A program made the translations under genes and the position numbers. Shown one piece after another: positions 33,428-43,600 of a stretch of DNA of 64,000 nt. The DNA comes from Halocatena pleomorpha. Lineage in GTDB: Archaea; Halobacteriota; Halobacteria; Halobacteriales; Haloarculaceae. Where the stretch lies: assembly GCF_003862495.1 (NCBI RefSeq), contig NZ_RRCH01000003.1, positions 186,001-250,000 on the forward strand, given 5' to 3'. Each line of letters opens with the position of its first letter. Positions within the stretch are counted from its first letter, which is position 1. The notes beneath the pieces are model-generated. The model saw only the letters and a program-made list of their open reading frames with translations, did no database searches and was not told where the DNA came from.

Positions 33428-33865
33428 GTGTCGGGTGTTCCGTTCCACTACGTCGATCTTCAGGCGTTTTGTTACGCCACTGAGGACGAACCCCGCGTTG
33501 AGCGTGCTCTCCGAACGTTTCTGCCGGAGGAGTTCGAAATCGAGCGCGTTGAGAATACGGGGTATGCTGGCGACCGCATCGTCGTGTTATCGGCGCGGGT
33601 CGAAAGCGCGGACGCGATCCGACACGTCCTCGCACAACTCGACCAGTTGTCTGCCGAGGAGTGGACACAGTTGCGTGATGAACTCGATCGACGAGTGACC
33701 GAAAACTGCGAGCTGTATCTGTATCTCGACAAACAAGCCGCTCTGGCTGGAGAGGTAACGCTCGGAAAGGGGCTTTCGTTCCGTGGGAAGGTCGAAGCGT
33801 ATCCAGCTAAAAAAGAATCCGCGATCGAGAACGTGATTGACGCGTTCGATCCGCTTTCAGAGTGA
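33428..33865 (+). CDS. Predicted RNA-binding protein (COG1325 type) of the RNase P cluster
   Basis: Protein of 145 residues. The start (VDLQAFCYATEDEPRVERAL) and the C-terminal CELYLYLDKQAALAGEVTL plus SFRGKVEAYPAKK match the archaeal COG1325 family, which is related to ribosomal-protein-L5-like folds and is regularly encoded before the RNase P Rpp30 gene. Presumed to act on RNA; exact role unknown. GTG start. The next gene starts eight bases after its stop, so it is in the same operon. Confidence 0.85.
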   Translation: MSGVPFHYVDLQAFCYATEDEPRVERALRTFLPEEFEIERVENTGYAGDRIVVLSARVESADAIRHVLAQLDQLSAEEWTQLRDELDRRVTENCELYLYLDKQAALAGEVTLGKGLSFRGKVEAYPAKKESAIENVIDAFDPLSE

Positions 33866-33873
33866 TCTGATCC

Positions 33874-34569
33874 ATGTATGAGGCCGTTCACGCGCGTCCT
33901 GATGGGACAAGTACAGTTTCCCGCCTCGCGCTCACCGCCTCCGAACTGGAGTACGACGGTCTCGTCGTTCGGTGTCACGACGACGCCATGGCGGAGTATG
34001 ATCCAAACGAGATCGCAGCAGGCTTCGGCGTCGATCTGGTTGCGGGCGTGGAGCTCCGTGCCGATGACCGGTCGTCGATGGCGAGCGCGATCACGCGCCA
34101 CCGATCGCGTCAGACGATCGTCTGTGTCCACGGCGGGCAACACAATCGGTTGGCGTGTGAGGACGAGCGGGTCGATGTCCTCGCCCACCCGATGGCCGAC
34201 GGCGATTTCAACCATGTCCTTGCGCGCGCCGCGGCGGATAACGGTGTCCACATCGAGTTCAATTTCGCGCGCGTGCTACGCGCCGACGGCGGCGAACGCG
34301 TCAACGCGCTTCGAGATCTTCGGCGGCTCCGCACGCTCGTCGACAAGTACGACGTTCCGTACGTCGTGAGCGGCGATCCCCACAGCCACCTGGAACTGCG
34401 GGCCCCTCGGGAACTCGTGGGAGTTGGAACCGTCATCGGATTCACTGACGACCAGATACGCCACGGGCTACTGGCGTGGAAGGAGATCGCAGCGCGCAAC
34501 CGGGATCGACGGTCCGAGTCGTTCATTGAGCCTGGCGTCCGTATCGGACGGTATGAAGAAGACGATTGA
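33874..34569 (+). CDS. rnp3: RNase P protein subunit 3 (Rpp30)
   Basis: Protein of 231 residues, PHP-like TIM-barrel subunit of archaeal RNase P, which trims tRNA 5' leaders. Visible segments: GLVVRCHDDAM, GFGVDLVAGVELRADD, DVLAHPMADGDFNHVLARAA, GVHIEFNFARVLRADGGERV and YVVSGDPHSHLELRAPRELV. It pairs with Pop5 (rnp2) encoded two genes downstream. Its end overlaps the methyltransferase start by 17 bases. Confidence 0.94.
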   Translation: MYEAVHARPDGTSTVSRLALTASELEYDGLVVRCHDDAMAEYDPNEIAAGFGVDLVAGVELRADDRSSMASAITRHRSRQTIVCVHGGQHNRLACEDERVDVLAHPMADGDFNHVLARAAADNGVHIEFNFARVLRADGGERVNALRDLRRLRTLVDKYDVPYVVSGDPHSHLELRAPRELVGVGTVIGFTDDQIRHGLLAWKEIAARNRDRRSESFIEPGVRIGRYEEDD

Positions 34570-35176
34570 GGAACACGCGGCACGGTTCGACGACCACGCT
34601 GGGGCCTACGACGAGCAGCAACCCGAAAACGAGGAGTATCGCGCGTGTGTGAGCCTCGTCATTGACCACGCGGCTCCGGAGCCATCGGACACCGTTCTCG
34701 ATCTCGGCACCGGTACTGGCGCGATCGGACTGTCTCTGGCGGCTGACGCGGCACGGGTCGTCGGCCGGGACATCAGCGACGGAATGATGGACCAAGCCCG
34801 AGAGAAAGCAGCCGCTCACGACATCGAAAACGTGGCGTTCGGAACTGGTACGTTCCGCGAACCGAACTACGACGGTCCCGTCGATATCGTCGTTTCGAAT
34901 TTCGCGCTCCACCACCTGAGCGACGATGAAAAACGAGCAGCGATCAAAACGATCGCCGCACTCGGTCCCCAGCGATTCGTCCTCGGAGACGTGATGTTTT
35001 TCGACACCCCAGATCCTGACGAGCCGTACTACGATCCCGAAGTTGACGACCCCTCGACAGTGGGCGTACTGGCTGACGCCCTGACGGACGCCGGATTCTC
35101 GCTGACCGCCGTCGAACGGATACACGAGCAAGTCGGCGTGTTGGTCGCGGAGCGAACCACCCGAAGCGAGGAGTGA
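34553..35176 (+). CDS. Class I SAM-dependent methyltransferase
   Basis: Protein of 207 residues with the Rossmann methyltransferase pattern: motif I VLDLGTGTGAIGLSLAAD near residue 46, an acidic VVGRDISDGMM in motif II, DIVVSNFALHHLSDDEK in motif IV and the post-I helix. The substrate is unknown. The gene is a regular member of the euryarchaeal rnp3-MTase-rnp2-psmA string, which suggests an RNA or translation-related target. Overlaps rnp3 by 17 bases. Confidence 0.9.
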   Translation: MKKTIEEHAARFDDHAGAYDEQQPENEEYRACVSLVIDHAAPEPSDTVLDLGTGTGAIGLSLAADAARVVGRDISDGMMDQAREKAAAHDIENVAFGTGTFREPNYDGPVDIVVSNFALHHLSDDEKRAAIKTIAALGPQRFVLGDVMFFDTPDPDEPYYDPEVDDPSTVGVLADALTDAGFSLTAVERIHEQVGVLVAERTTRSEE

Positions 35177-35179
35177 ACC

Positions 35180-35659
35180 GTGCGCCATCTTCCAAAGCAC
35201 CTTCGTCCGCGGTGGCGTTATCTCGGCGTCGAGATCGAGGCGTGGCCAGACGCGCAGATCACCCGCGGACAGTTCCAACGGGAACTGTATTACAACGCCC
35301 AGAACCTCATCGGAGACGTTGGAAGTGCGGAGGTGGATTTGAGCGTGTTCGGGTTCTCGTTCAGCAACGGCGACGGAGCGGCCGTCGTCCGCGTACGGCG
35401 CGGGGAAGTTGAGCGCGGACGGGCAGTGATCGCCTGTATCGATCAGATCGATGACCAGCCAGTACGGGTGGCCGTGCGCGGTGTCGGTGGAACGGTCCGA
35501 GCCTGCGAAGAAAGGTATATACGGCGTCCGTTGGAAACCCCAGAGGAAAGAACCGTTGCGTTCGAGAATGCCGATCGGTTCGCGTTCGTTCGGGAGCGAC
35601 GTATCGCGGTACGAACCGATAACGGGTTCGCGGGTGCGACCGACTTCGATATCGAGTAA
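35180..35659 (+). CDS. rnp2: RNase P protein subunit 2 (Pop5)
   Basis: Protein of 159 residues. The start (MRHLPKHLRPRWRYLGVEIE) and SVFGFSFSNGDGAAVVRVRRGEVE-like centre match Pop5, which binds Rpp30 and the RNase P catalytic domain. The archaeal protein is usually 120-160 residues. GTG start at 35180, three bases after the methyltransferase stop. The C-terminal VFENADRFAFVRERRIAV-like part is somewhat extended. Confidence 0.9.
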   Translation: MRHLPKHLRPRWRYLGVEIEAWPDAQITRGQFQRELYYNAQNLIGDVGSAEVDLSVFGFSFSNGDGAAVVRVRRGEVERGRAVIACIDQIDDQPVRVAVRGVGGTVRACEERYIRRPLETPEERTVAFENADRFAFVRERRIAVRTDNGFAGATDFDIE

Positions 35660-35661
35660 CT

Positions 35662-36414
35662 ATGCAGGGACAAAGCCAACAGCAAGCCTACGACCGGGGG
35701 ATTACGATCTTCTCACCGGACGGACGGTTGTATCAAGTAGAGTACGCTCGTGAGGCGGTAAAACGTGGCTCGGCAAGCGTCGGTGTCAGGACGGCCGATG
35801 GGGTCGTTCTTCTCGCTGATAAACGGATCAGATCGCCGTTATTGGTGGGCGAAAGCGTCGAGAAACTCCACAAGGCCGACGACCACGTCGGCATCGCCAG
35901 CGCGGGTCACGTCGCTGACGCCCGACAGCTCATCGACTACGCTCGGCGCTACTCACAGGTTAACCAACTGCGCTACGGCGAGCCGATCGGGGTGGAAACG
36001 CTGACGAAGGCCGTCACTGACAACATCCAGCAGTACACGCAAGTCGGTGGCGCGCGGCCGTTCGGCGTCGCGCTCATTATCGGTGGCATCGATGATGGTC
36101 AGCCACGGCTGTTCGAAACGGATCCCTCGGGAACGCCCTACGAATGGAAAGCGCTCGCAGTCGGCGCGAACCGCTCGGACATCGAAGAGTACCTCAAAGA
36201 ACAGTACCAAGCGGAGATGGATCTCGAAGGCGGCATCGGACTCGCTCTTGAGGCACTCGCGTCGGTCAACGAGGACGGTCTTGAGGCGGAAGGACTCGGC
36301 GTCGCAACCATCGACAGCGAAACCGAACAGTACCAGGTACTCGATGAGGACGAGGTCGAATCGTATCTTGACGAGCACGATCTCCTCCCCGACGACACGG
36401 ACGACGAAGAGTAG
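35662..36414 (+). CDS. psmA: Proteasome subunit alpha
   Basis: Alpha ring subunit of the 20S proteasome, 250 residues, which gates substrate entry. The N-terminal gate and signature (QQAYDRGITIFSPDGRLYQV, EYAREAVKRGSASVG) is intact, followed by DKRIRSPLLVGESVEKLHK and GEPIGVETLTKAVTDNIQQY. The C-terminus is highly acidic (EHDLLPDDTDDEE), typical for haloarchaea. Starts two bases after the rnp2 stop. Beta subunit not in the window. Confidence 0.97.
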   Translation: MQGQSQQQAYDRGITIFSPDGRLYQVEYAREAVKRGSASVGVRTADGVVLLADKRIRSPLLVGESVEKLHKADDHVGIASAGHVADARQLIDYARRYSQVNQLRYGEPIGVETLTKAVTDNIQQYTQVGGARPFGVALIIGGIDDGQPRLFETDPSGTPYEWKALAVGANRSDIEEYLKEQYQAEMDLEGGIGLALEALASVNEDGLEAEGLGVATIDSETEQYQVLDEDEVESYLDEHDLLPDDTDDEE

Positions 36415-36574
36415 TGCGTTCACGCTTCGACAGCGACATTGCGAGACACTGGCCACATACGGCACCTCGGTTCCCGCTTGATCGATTTATTTCTATTGGG
36501 TTCGAAAGCATTCATTGAAAATCATTAGGAAGATTAAAAAGAGATTAATGCGTTCTTATGGGTAGTGATGTCGT

Positions 36575-38446
36575 ATGTCCGACACTGAGCAGACACCGCT
36601 CGAAGCGCTCGCTGCCCTCCCGACGTTCTACCATCCGACCGCGTCGCCCGACGGATCTGAAATCGCGTTTTACTACGACGAGACCGGTCGCAACGAGTTG
36701 TTTGTTCTCGATGTTGAGACAGGGGACCGACGACGGATCAGTGACGGTGTTGTTCCGCGCAACGCTCGTTGGTTCATCAGATGGGACGCCGATGGTGAGC
36801 GGGTGTTCTATCACCGCGATGTCGATGGCGACGAGCAAAACGACATCTACGCACTCAATCGAGACGGGACAACAGAGCCAGTCGTCGAACTCGATGGACA
36901 AACGATCTTGGCGGACGTTTCCTCCGATGGATCGTCTCTGTTGCTCCAATCGACCACTAACGGACAGATGAATCTCTACCGGCACTGTCTCACGACAGGG
37001 GAGACGACCCGGCTGACGGCGTATGATCACGCTGTTGTGGGTGGTGTTTTCTCGCCCGACGGAACGCGCGTGGCCTACACCACGAACGAGAGCGACGAGG
37101 TTACGAACAAAGACGTGTACGTCGCCACCATTGGAGATTGTGTGCACGATCCCCCACCGACCACCGGTGACGATAGCGGTGAAGAAAAGGAATCACCGGC
37201 TCGCAATCTCCGGATCGGTGAAACGGGCACTGAGGCCACCGTTGTCGATTGGGGACCCGACGGCGACAGATTGCTCGTGACCGACAACACCGAAAACCGT
37301 TCTCGGTGTGGAATTTACGACCTCCGAACGGACGAAATCGAATGGTACGGTGAATCCCAACACGAAGAGCGTGCTGTCTGCTTTTTGCCGGATGGATCCC
37401 AGTTTATTGCCCACCGAACTAGTCGTGCGTCCGTCCGAGCGGTCGTGTACGACACGGACGGGGCCGCTCGTGAACTCGATCTCCCAGAGGGATTTACGTC
37501 GTTCCCTGCTCCCGACGGCGAGGCAGTGCTTTCGGAGAATCGTGTTCTGCTCTCGCATACAACGACCGACCGACGACCAGAGCTGCTTGCGTACGATCTC
37601 ACTACGAACGAGCAGACAGTACTCCTCGAAGCGGAATACGGTTCCTTTGAGCCGGATGGGTTCACTGACGCTGAGTATTTCCGATTCGAATCCCATGACG
37701 GGTTGGAGATCGGTGCTCTGCTGTACGATTCAGGAGTTCGTCCCGCACCGTTGATCGTCAATCCCCATGGCGGTCCCCGGTGGGCAGATTTCCGACAGTT
37801 CGATCTGTTTGCCCAGTTTCTCGTCGCGCAAGGATACAGCGTGTTGCAGGTAAACTACCGCGGATCGAAGGGTCGAGGGCGTGCGTTCATCGAGCGACTC
37901 AAAGGTGATTGGGGTGGCGACGAACAGGCCGACATCGCAGCTGCCGTCGAACACGTCAGAACAGATGACCGGATCGATGCCGATCGGATCGCCGTCTTCG
38001 GTGGCTCGTACGGCGGCTACTCGGCGTACATGCAACTGCTCTCCTATCCTGAACTCTACAGCGCGGGTGTTTCGTGGATCGGTGTGAGTGACCTGTTTGA
38101 CATGTATGAGAATTCGATGCCCCACTACCGGACCGAACTCATGGAGTGGTATCTGGGTCAGCCTGACGAGAATCCGGACCTGTATGCGGATCGGAGTCCG
38201 ATCACCCACGTCGAGAATCTCTCCGCACCACTGTTGATCTGTCACGGGGTCACTGACCGCCGCGTGCCGATCTCACAAGCCCGCCGCTTCCGGACGGCGC
38301 TAGAAGACGCCGGATATGAGCGGGGTGAGGCGTTCGAATACGTCGAGTTGGGCGCGGAAGGACACGGCTCCTCAGACATCGACCAGAAGATTCGCATGTT
38401 TACGATCCTCGATGACTTCCTCGATCGACGGTTCTCGGCGGACTGA
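36575..38446 (+). CDS. S9 family prolyl-oligopeptidase-like serine peptidase
   Basis: Protein of 623 residues: N-terminal seven-bladed beta-propeller (about 1-360, repeats such as ASPDGSEIAFYYDE and FSPDGTRVAYTTNES) and C-terminal alpha/beta hydrolase. The catalytic Ser is in FGGSYGGYSAYM near residue 478, Asp in HGVTDRRVPI near 560 and His in GAEGHGSSD near 597. No signal peptide, so intracellular; acyl-aminoacyl-peptidase or dipeptidyl-peptidase-like activity on short peptides is likely. It lies between psmA and SBDS, so it may finish peptides released by the proteasome, but this is only positional. It has its own A/T-rich promoter region. Confidence 0.92.
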   Translation: MSDTEQTPLEALAALPTFYHPTASPDGSEIAFYYDETGRNELFVLDVETGDRRRISDGVVPRNARWFIRWDADGERVFYHRDVDGDEQNDIYALNRDGTTEPVVELDGQTILADVSSDGSSLLLQSTTNGQMNLYRHCLTTGETTRLTAYDHAVVGGVFSPDGTRVAYTTNESDEVTNKDVYVATIGDCVHDPPPTTGDDSGEEKESPARNLRIGETGTEATVVDWGPDGDRLLVTDNTENRSRCGIYDLRTDEIEWYGESQHEERAVCFLPDGSQFIAHRTSRASVRAVVYDTDGAARELDLPEGFTSFPAPDGEAVLSENRVLLSHTTTDRRPELLAYDLTTNEQTVLLEAEYGSFEPDGFTDAEYFRFESHDGLEIGALLYDSGVRPAPLIVNPHGGPRWADFRQFDLFAQFLVAQGYSVLQVNYRGSKGRGRAFIERLKGDWGGDEQADIAAAVEHVRTDDRIDADRIAVFGGSYGGYSAYMQLLSYPELYSAGVSWIGVSDLFDMYENSMPHYRTELMEWYLGQPDENPDLYADRSPITHVENLSAPLLICHGVTDRRVPISQARRFRTALEDAGYERGEAFEYVELGAEGHGSSDIDQKIRMFTILDDFLDRRFSAD

Positions 38447-38471
38447 TCTCCCTTTCCAAGGGAGAACACAC

Positions 38472-38477
38472 TTTACC
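38472..38477 (+). promoter_or_regulatory. TATA-like box (TTTACC) of the SBDS gene
   Basis: Centred about 30 bases before the ATG at 38504. Confidence 0.4.
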
Positions 38478-38503
38478 GCGCCCCGAATACCCAGAGTCAT
38501 CCC

Positions 38504-39229
38504 ATGATATCCCTTGACGAAGCGGTGACAGCGCGGCTCGAATCCCACGGCACGCGGTTCGAAGTACTCGTAGACCCAGACGCGGCGCTCGCCATCAAAC
38601 GCGGTGAGTTCGAGGATGATCTCGAAGACGTGATCGCCGCCGAAGACGTGTTTGAGGACGCTTCAAGCGGCGACCGGCCGGCAGCCAACGACCTCGAAAC
38701 GGTGTTCGACACCACCGAGCCACTAGAGATCATTCCAGAGGTGATACAACGCGGCGACATCCAGATCACCGCCGAGCAGCGGCGGGAGATGCAAGAGAAA
38801 AAACACAAACAGCTCATCGATCGGATCGCTCGGAACGCCGTCAACCCACAGATGGACGACGCGCCACATCCCCCCGAGCGCATCGAGCGCGCGCTCGAAG
38901 AGGCGGGATTCACGGTCGATCCGATGGAGCCAGTCGAAAATCAGGTCGACGACGCGCTTGACGCGCTCCGGCCCATCATCCCGATCCGGTTCGATGAGGT
39001 GATCATCGCGGTGAAGCTACCGGCCGAGCACGCCGGGAGCGGGCAGGCACGGATCCGGGAGTTCGGGGATCTCCAGCGCGAAGAGTGGCAGTCTGATGGC
39101 GGCTGGGTCGGTGTCCTCGAATTTCCCGCAGGACTGCAAAACGACTTTTACGATCTTGTCAACGAAGTCTCCAGCGGCGGGGCAGAAACCCGCGTCGTCA
39201 AAGACGAAGACGAAATCAGTACGCGGTGA
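38504..39229 (+). CDS. SBDS family ribosome maturation factor
   Basis: Archaeal homologue of the Shwachman-Bodian-Diamond protein, 241 residues, helping to mature the large ribosomal subunit. Domain I (about 1-90) has SHGTRFEVLVDPDAALAIKR and LEDVIAAEDVFEDASSGDR; domain II (about 95-165) has QITAEQRREMQEKKHKQLID and NPQMDDAPHPPERIERALEE; domain III (about 170-241) has IIPIRFDEVIIAVKLPA. Often adjacent to psmA in archaea; here the S9 peptidase gene separates them. Confidence 0.95.
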   Translation: MISLDEAVTARLESHGTRFEVLVDPDAALAIKRGEFEDDLEDVIAAEDVFEDASSGDRPAANDLETVFDTTEPLEIIPEVIQRGDIQITAEQRREMQEKKHKQLIDRIARNAVNPQMDDAPHPPERIERALEEAGFTVDPMEPVENQVDDALDALRPIIPIRFDEVIIAVKLPAEHAGSGQARIREFGDLQREEWQSDGGWVGVLEFPAGLQNDFYDLVNEVSSGGAETRVVKDEDEISTR

Positions 39230-39275
39230 CATCCCCTCTGTGGCTCCTGTGGGGTGAGCGGCTCTCAATCGTCCC

Positions 39276-39280
39276 GGAGG
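39276..39280 (+). promoter_or_regulatory. Shine-Dalgarno GGAGG fixing the hflX GTG start
   Basis: Perfect GGAGG six bases before the GTG at 39286. Notable because most genes here look leaderless; it means this start is used on a leadered or polycistronic mRNA. Confidence 0.7.
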
Positions 39281-39285
39281 ATTAA

Positions 39286-40632
39286 GTGACCAGACCGCCT
39301 ATTTTTTCACGAGTGACGGGAACACCACACGATCCGGAAAGCGCGGTCATCGCAGCGCGCGGGCCGTCGGGGTCGTCAGATCCCGAGACCGACGAGATTC
39401 GGGATCTGGCCCGCTCTGCTGGCTACCGCATCGCTGGCGAGATTACCCAAACACGAACGGAGGACCCAGCGCTCTGTCTCGGTTCGGGAAAAGTCGACGA
39501 ACTCGCTCGGTTGCTCGAACGGACAGACGCGGGCGCTGTCGTTTTCGATAACCGATTAGGGCCGTACCAGACGTACAATCTGGGGACCCGGCTCCCTGAC
39601 GGTGTAAACATCGTCGATCGGTTCCGGCTCATCCTCGACATCTTCGGGCAGCGCGCCCAGACACGGACGGCACAACTCCAGGTCGAACTCGCTGAACTCA
39701 GATACGAACTCCCGAGAGTCGAAGCCAAAGTGAGTCTCGCAAAGCGCGACGAACGCCCCGGCTTCATGGGTCTCGGTGAGTACGATGAGAGCCGAGAGCA
39801 GGACATCAAAAACCGTATCAGTCGGATCCGAGAGGAGCTGACCCAAATCGAAGAAGAGGAGGAGAAGCGCCGCGAACAGCGCCGGGAATCCGGTTTTGAT
39901 CTCGTCGCGCTCGCAGGATACACCAACGCCGGAAAGTCAACGCTGTTGCGCCAACTCGCCCGCGACCTCGCTGTCGACGAGAACGAAAACCAACACCCCG
40001 ATCTCGACCCGACGGCTGAATCCGAGGATCGGCTGTTTACGACGCTCGGAACCACGACCCGGCGGGTCGACATGGACCGGCGGGACGTTCTCGTAACCGA
40101 CACGGTTGGTTTCATCTCGGAACTTCCCCACTGGTTGGTCGAGTCGTTCAAATCCACCCTTGATGCCGTCTATCGGGCCGATCTCGTGCTCCTCGTCGTG
40201 GACGTTACGGAACCAATCGAGGAAATCCGCGAGAAGCTCATCACCTGTCACGACACGCTGTATGAGCGCAACGAGGCACCGATTGTCACTGTATTGAACA
40301 AGATCGACCGCGTGGACAAAGAGGAGTGTGAACGAAAGATGAACGCCCTCTCAGCACTCGCACCCCATCCGATCACCGTGAGTGCTGTCGAGGGGACCGG
40401 TACGGATGAGCTACTCGACCGGGTCGATCGTGAACTTCCGCCGTTCGAACACGAGCGGCTGGTGCTGCCGATGACTGATGACACGATGAGCCTCGTTTCG
40501 TGGATCCACGACAACGCTCGCGTCAATGACGTTACCTACGGCGAACAGGTCGTTGTTGACTTCGAAGCACGGCCGGCCGTCGTCGAACAGTCAAGAGCAA
40601 AAGCTGGGACACTCACCGTTCCCGCCGAATGA
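39286..40632 (+). CDS. hflX: HflX-type GTPase
   Basis: Ribosome-associated GTPase of 448 residues that can split or rescue stalled ribosomes. The N-terminal HflX domain (about 1-115, with CLGSGKVDELARLL and VVFDNRLGPYQTYNL) is followed by a charged coiled coil (about 165-195, REELTQIEEEEEKRREQRRE). The G domain has G1 AGYTNAGKSTLL near 212, G3 DTVGFISELP near 273 and G4 NKID near 341. GTG start set by the GGAGG site. It converges with the VirB4-like ATPase gene, 62 bases between ends. Confidence 0.94.
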   Translation: MTRPPIFSRVTGTPHDPESAVIAARGPSGSSDPETDEIRDLARSAGYRIAGEITQTRTEDPALCLGSGKVDELARLLERTDAGAVVFDNRLGPYQTYNLGTRLPDGVNIVDRFRLILDIFGQRAQTRTAQLQVELAELRYELPRVEAKVSLAKRDERPGFMGLGEYDESREQDIKNRISRIREELTQIEEEEEKRREQRRESGFDLVALAGYTNAGKSTLLRQLARDLAVDENENQHPDLDPTAESEDRLFTTLGTTTRRVDMDRRDVLVTDTVGFISELPHWLVESFKSTLDAVYRADLVLLVVDVTEPIEEIREKLITCHDTLYERNEAPIVTVLNKIDRVDKEECERKMNALSALAPHPITVSAVEGTGTDELLDRVDRELPPFEHERLVLPMTDDTMSLVSWIHDNARVNDVTYGEQVVVDFEARPAVVEQSRAKAGTLTVPAE

Positions 40633-40694
40633 ACTGAAACACCCTCGTCAGGTCCCGATTCGTGGTTGGCACGAACGATATCGACACCGCTCAG

Positions 40695-43600
40695 CTATCG
40701 ATCAGACGATCGATCGTCGAACTCGCCGCCGTTCGTCGAAACTGATTGCTCGAACGTGGTCGTCACGTCCTCCTCACGGTCTCCGATCACCGCCTGTTCG
40801 GACGCATCAGGGGATCGAGCCGAAGTTCTCGAAAATCCGTCCCAGTTCATTCTGAGATACTGGTCAAAGTCGCCGTGTTTGCGCCCCGCGTAGTTCCAGA
40901 CGATATCCTCGAACGGACTGGCTTCGATGTGGCTCTCCCACCATCCTTCCCGATCCTGGAAGTGGATGAGACACTCCGAATACTGGCTTTCTGAACTGCC
41001 TGTGACGGCCGTGTTCCGCACGAAGTCGGCTTGATTCCGGTTTTGTCCCAATCCCTCCATGAGCAACTCCGGTTCGATCCGAGGCGTGCGGAACGTCTGG
41101 ATGGTCGAACACTGATCCAAGATGGTTCGACGCTGATTCTCTTGGCCCTCACCGATTGACTGTGCGCGCTCAATGAACTCCCGCGGTGATTGGGTAACGA
41201 ACCACAACGCCGCGTCGTATCGCGCCCAGCTCCGAGCCGCGTCCTGCAGATACTCGATCATCTCTTCGCTGTGGAGCAGGAAGTGAGCCTCATCGATCAA
41301 GAAGATGATCTCTCCTTTGGTTCGCTTGACCTTCTGGTACACCTGCCCGAAGATCAGATGGAGCATAACTGATTTTTCGGCTTCAGACGCCTCATTGAAC
41401 TGACTGAGATCGATGTACGCCATATCTGTCTCGCGGTCGAGGATGCCAGTTTCGGTCTCACCGACCATGTGGTGGTATTTCCGGTTCTCTTTGAATCCAC
41501 TGAGTTTGTCGAGGAGATCGGAAACGACGCGAACGCGCTGTTCGGCCTCGCGCTCATGACCAGTGAACGTAAAGCGTTCGGGGGTGTTGAGCATCTGTTC
41601 TAATACCGAAACGAAATCCTCGATCGTTGGGCTTGCCTCGTCGTGGGTCTCCGGATCGTGGGTGATCCCAACGGATTCGTACGTTTCTTGGACCGCGTCT
41701 TCGATCGTGGAGATGTACCCCGACGGGTCGATCCCTTGTGCCCGAAGGATGCCAGCAAAGAAGCTTGTAACCTCGTCGATTTTCATCTGGAAGTGATTCG
41801 ATTCCCCGACGCTCGATTCACGGATGCGCTTTGGTGGTCGTTGGATATCAAACGGATTGATCGTCTGCTGACCGTCGACGACGATGTGTTTCCCGCCACA
41901 GAGTTGGGTGAGACCTTCAAATCCTTGCTCAGTGTCACAGACGATGAGCGTTCGAGACGGATCCGAACAGTACCATTCTGCGAGTGCAGTTTCGACTGAG
42001 TACGTCTTTCCTGAACGGGTCTGTCCGAGCGTGAGAAGATGGGGAGCACCGCGTTCGAACGGGTCCGCGAAAATGGCCGAACCGTTCTGTTTGTTGCGCC
42101 CGAATCGAAGCCCACCGGATTCTTGCATGGTTCCGGCACACCACGGGAACATCGCTGCGATCGCACCCCCAAGCATGCGTGTTCGCTTTGGCTTGTCGCC
42201 TTTTTCGTGGTAGAGATCCGCTCCAGTCGGAGATGACGATTCGAACATATCGAGTGCAGACATATCAGAACTGGGCTGGCGAGGGCCGAGTCCAGCGGGT
42301 GCGCTCGTCAGCACTTCGAGAACATCGTCACAGGCGTCTTCGAGCGCCCGAACCTTCGCTAGATACAGGTTTTCCGTTTCACGGCCCATCTGTTGTGCGT
42401 ACTCGTATGCTTCCTCCGGTCCGACGCGGACTGTCACGTACATACTCACCTGCCACGGTTGCGCCGTCGTGTTCCGGAGGAGCAGATACATCTTCCGGAC
42501 CGCATCCTTATCGTTTTGGATCTGTATCTTACTCGCGTCCATGTTCTGGGCGCGCTCCATCTCCTCGGACTCGACATCTGCGTACAGCCGTTCGAGTTCC
42601 TCGATCGACCGTTGCTTGTACTCGGGTTCGACATGGACACGAACGTCGACGTTCGCCTTTCGCATGGTGAATAGGTCTCCGAGAAACAACGGTGGGGGTT
42701 CGACCGGCCACCCCATGACACAGAACGTTTTACAAAGCTCGTCTCCGACCGTGACACGGCCGTTTTGGGCGTCAAGCTCGCTCGGAGTGAGCATGCGTTC
42801 GGTCGGGGTCTCTCCGACGCTGACCCGGTTATCGTCGTTTGCCATCGCTTCTCTCACTTCCGTTCCGAGAGACAGTGACGGCTCTCCCGACCAGTACCGT
42901 AACAGCAGACGGGCGTGGTCGAGAACGCCCGCTCGACCGCTGTCGATCCCTTCTACTGAGGCGAGCGCGCCTCGGATCGTGTTCATTCGATCGTCGAGCT
43001 CTGCGCGTAGTTCCGAGTCTAGCGCCCGGTTCTCTTCGGTGTCGTCAGTCGATGAGAACAGCCCAAACAGTCCGGAGTCACCCGTGTCAGCGGATATCGG
43101 CCCCGTGGTTACGTCCTCAGGACTGACCTCGACGACGATGTAATACTCCCAGTCGTTGGCGTCCCATTTGGGTGATTCCGTCTCGACGAACCACGAGGAC
43201 ACGTTGAGCAACAGCTCCCGAACGTACTCATCTGCCCGAGCGGTGCCAGCGAGCGATTCGTTCGTCCGCTCGCTCTCTTCGACACACTCCGTTATATGCT
43301 CGATCAACTCCTCCGTCTCGAACGTGTCTGACGTTGCGTATATGGAAAACGGGATGTCCTTGATCTGTTCGTCGATACCGCTCGTGAGTGCCCCGACGTA
43401 CGTGTGTGCTTCTTGGGAGGTGATCCGGCAGGCGTTCATCCCCTTAACACCAATGAGACCGACTCGGCGGCCGTCGGTCATCTTAGCGGTTCCATCTGGA
43501 TACAGACGTTCCACTCCGTGTATTTGTCGTCCAAGCGTTTCGTGATAATGATAGGGGAACTTCTGTTGGATCCGACGCGACTCAATGAACCGTTCGAACC

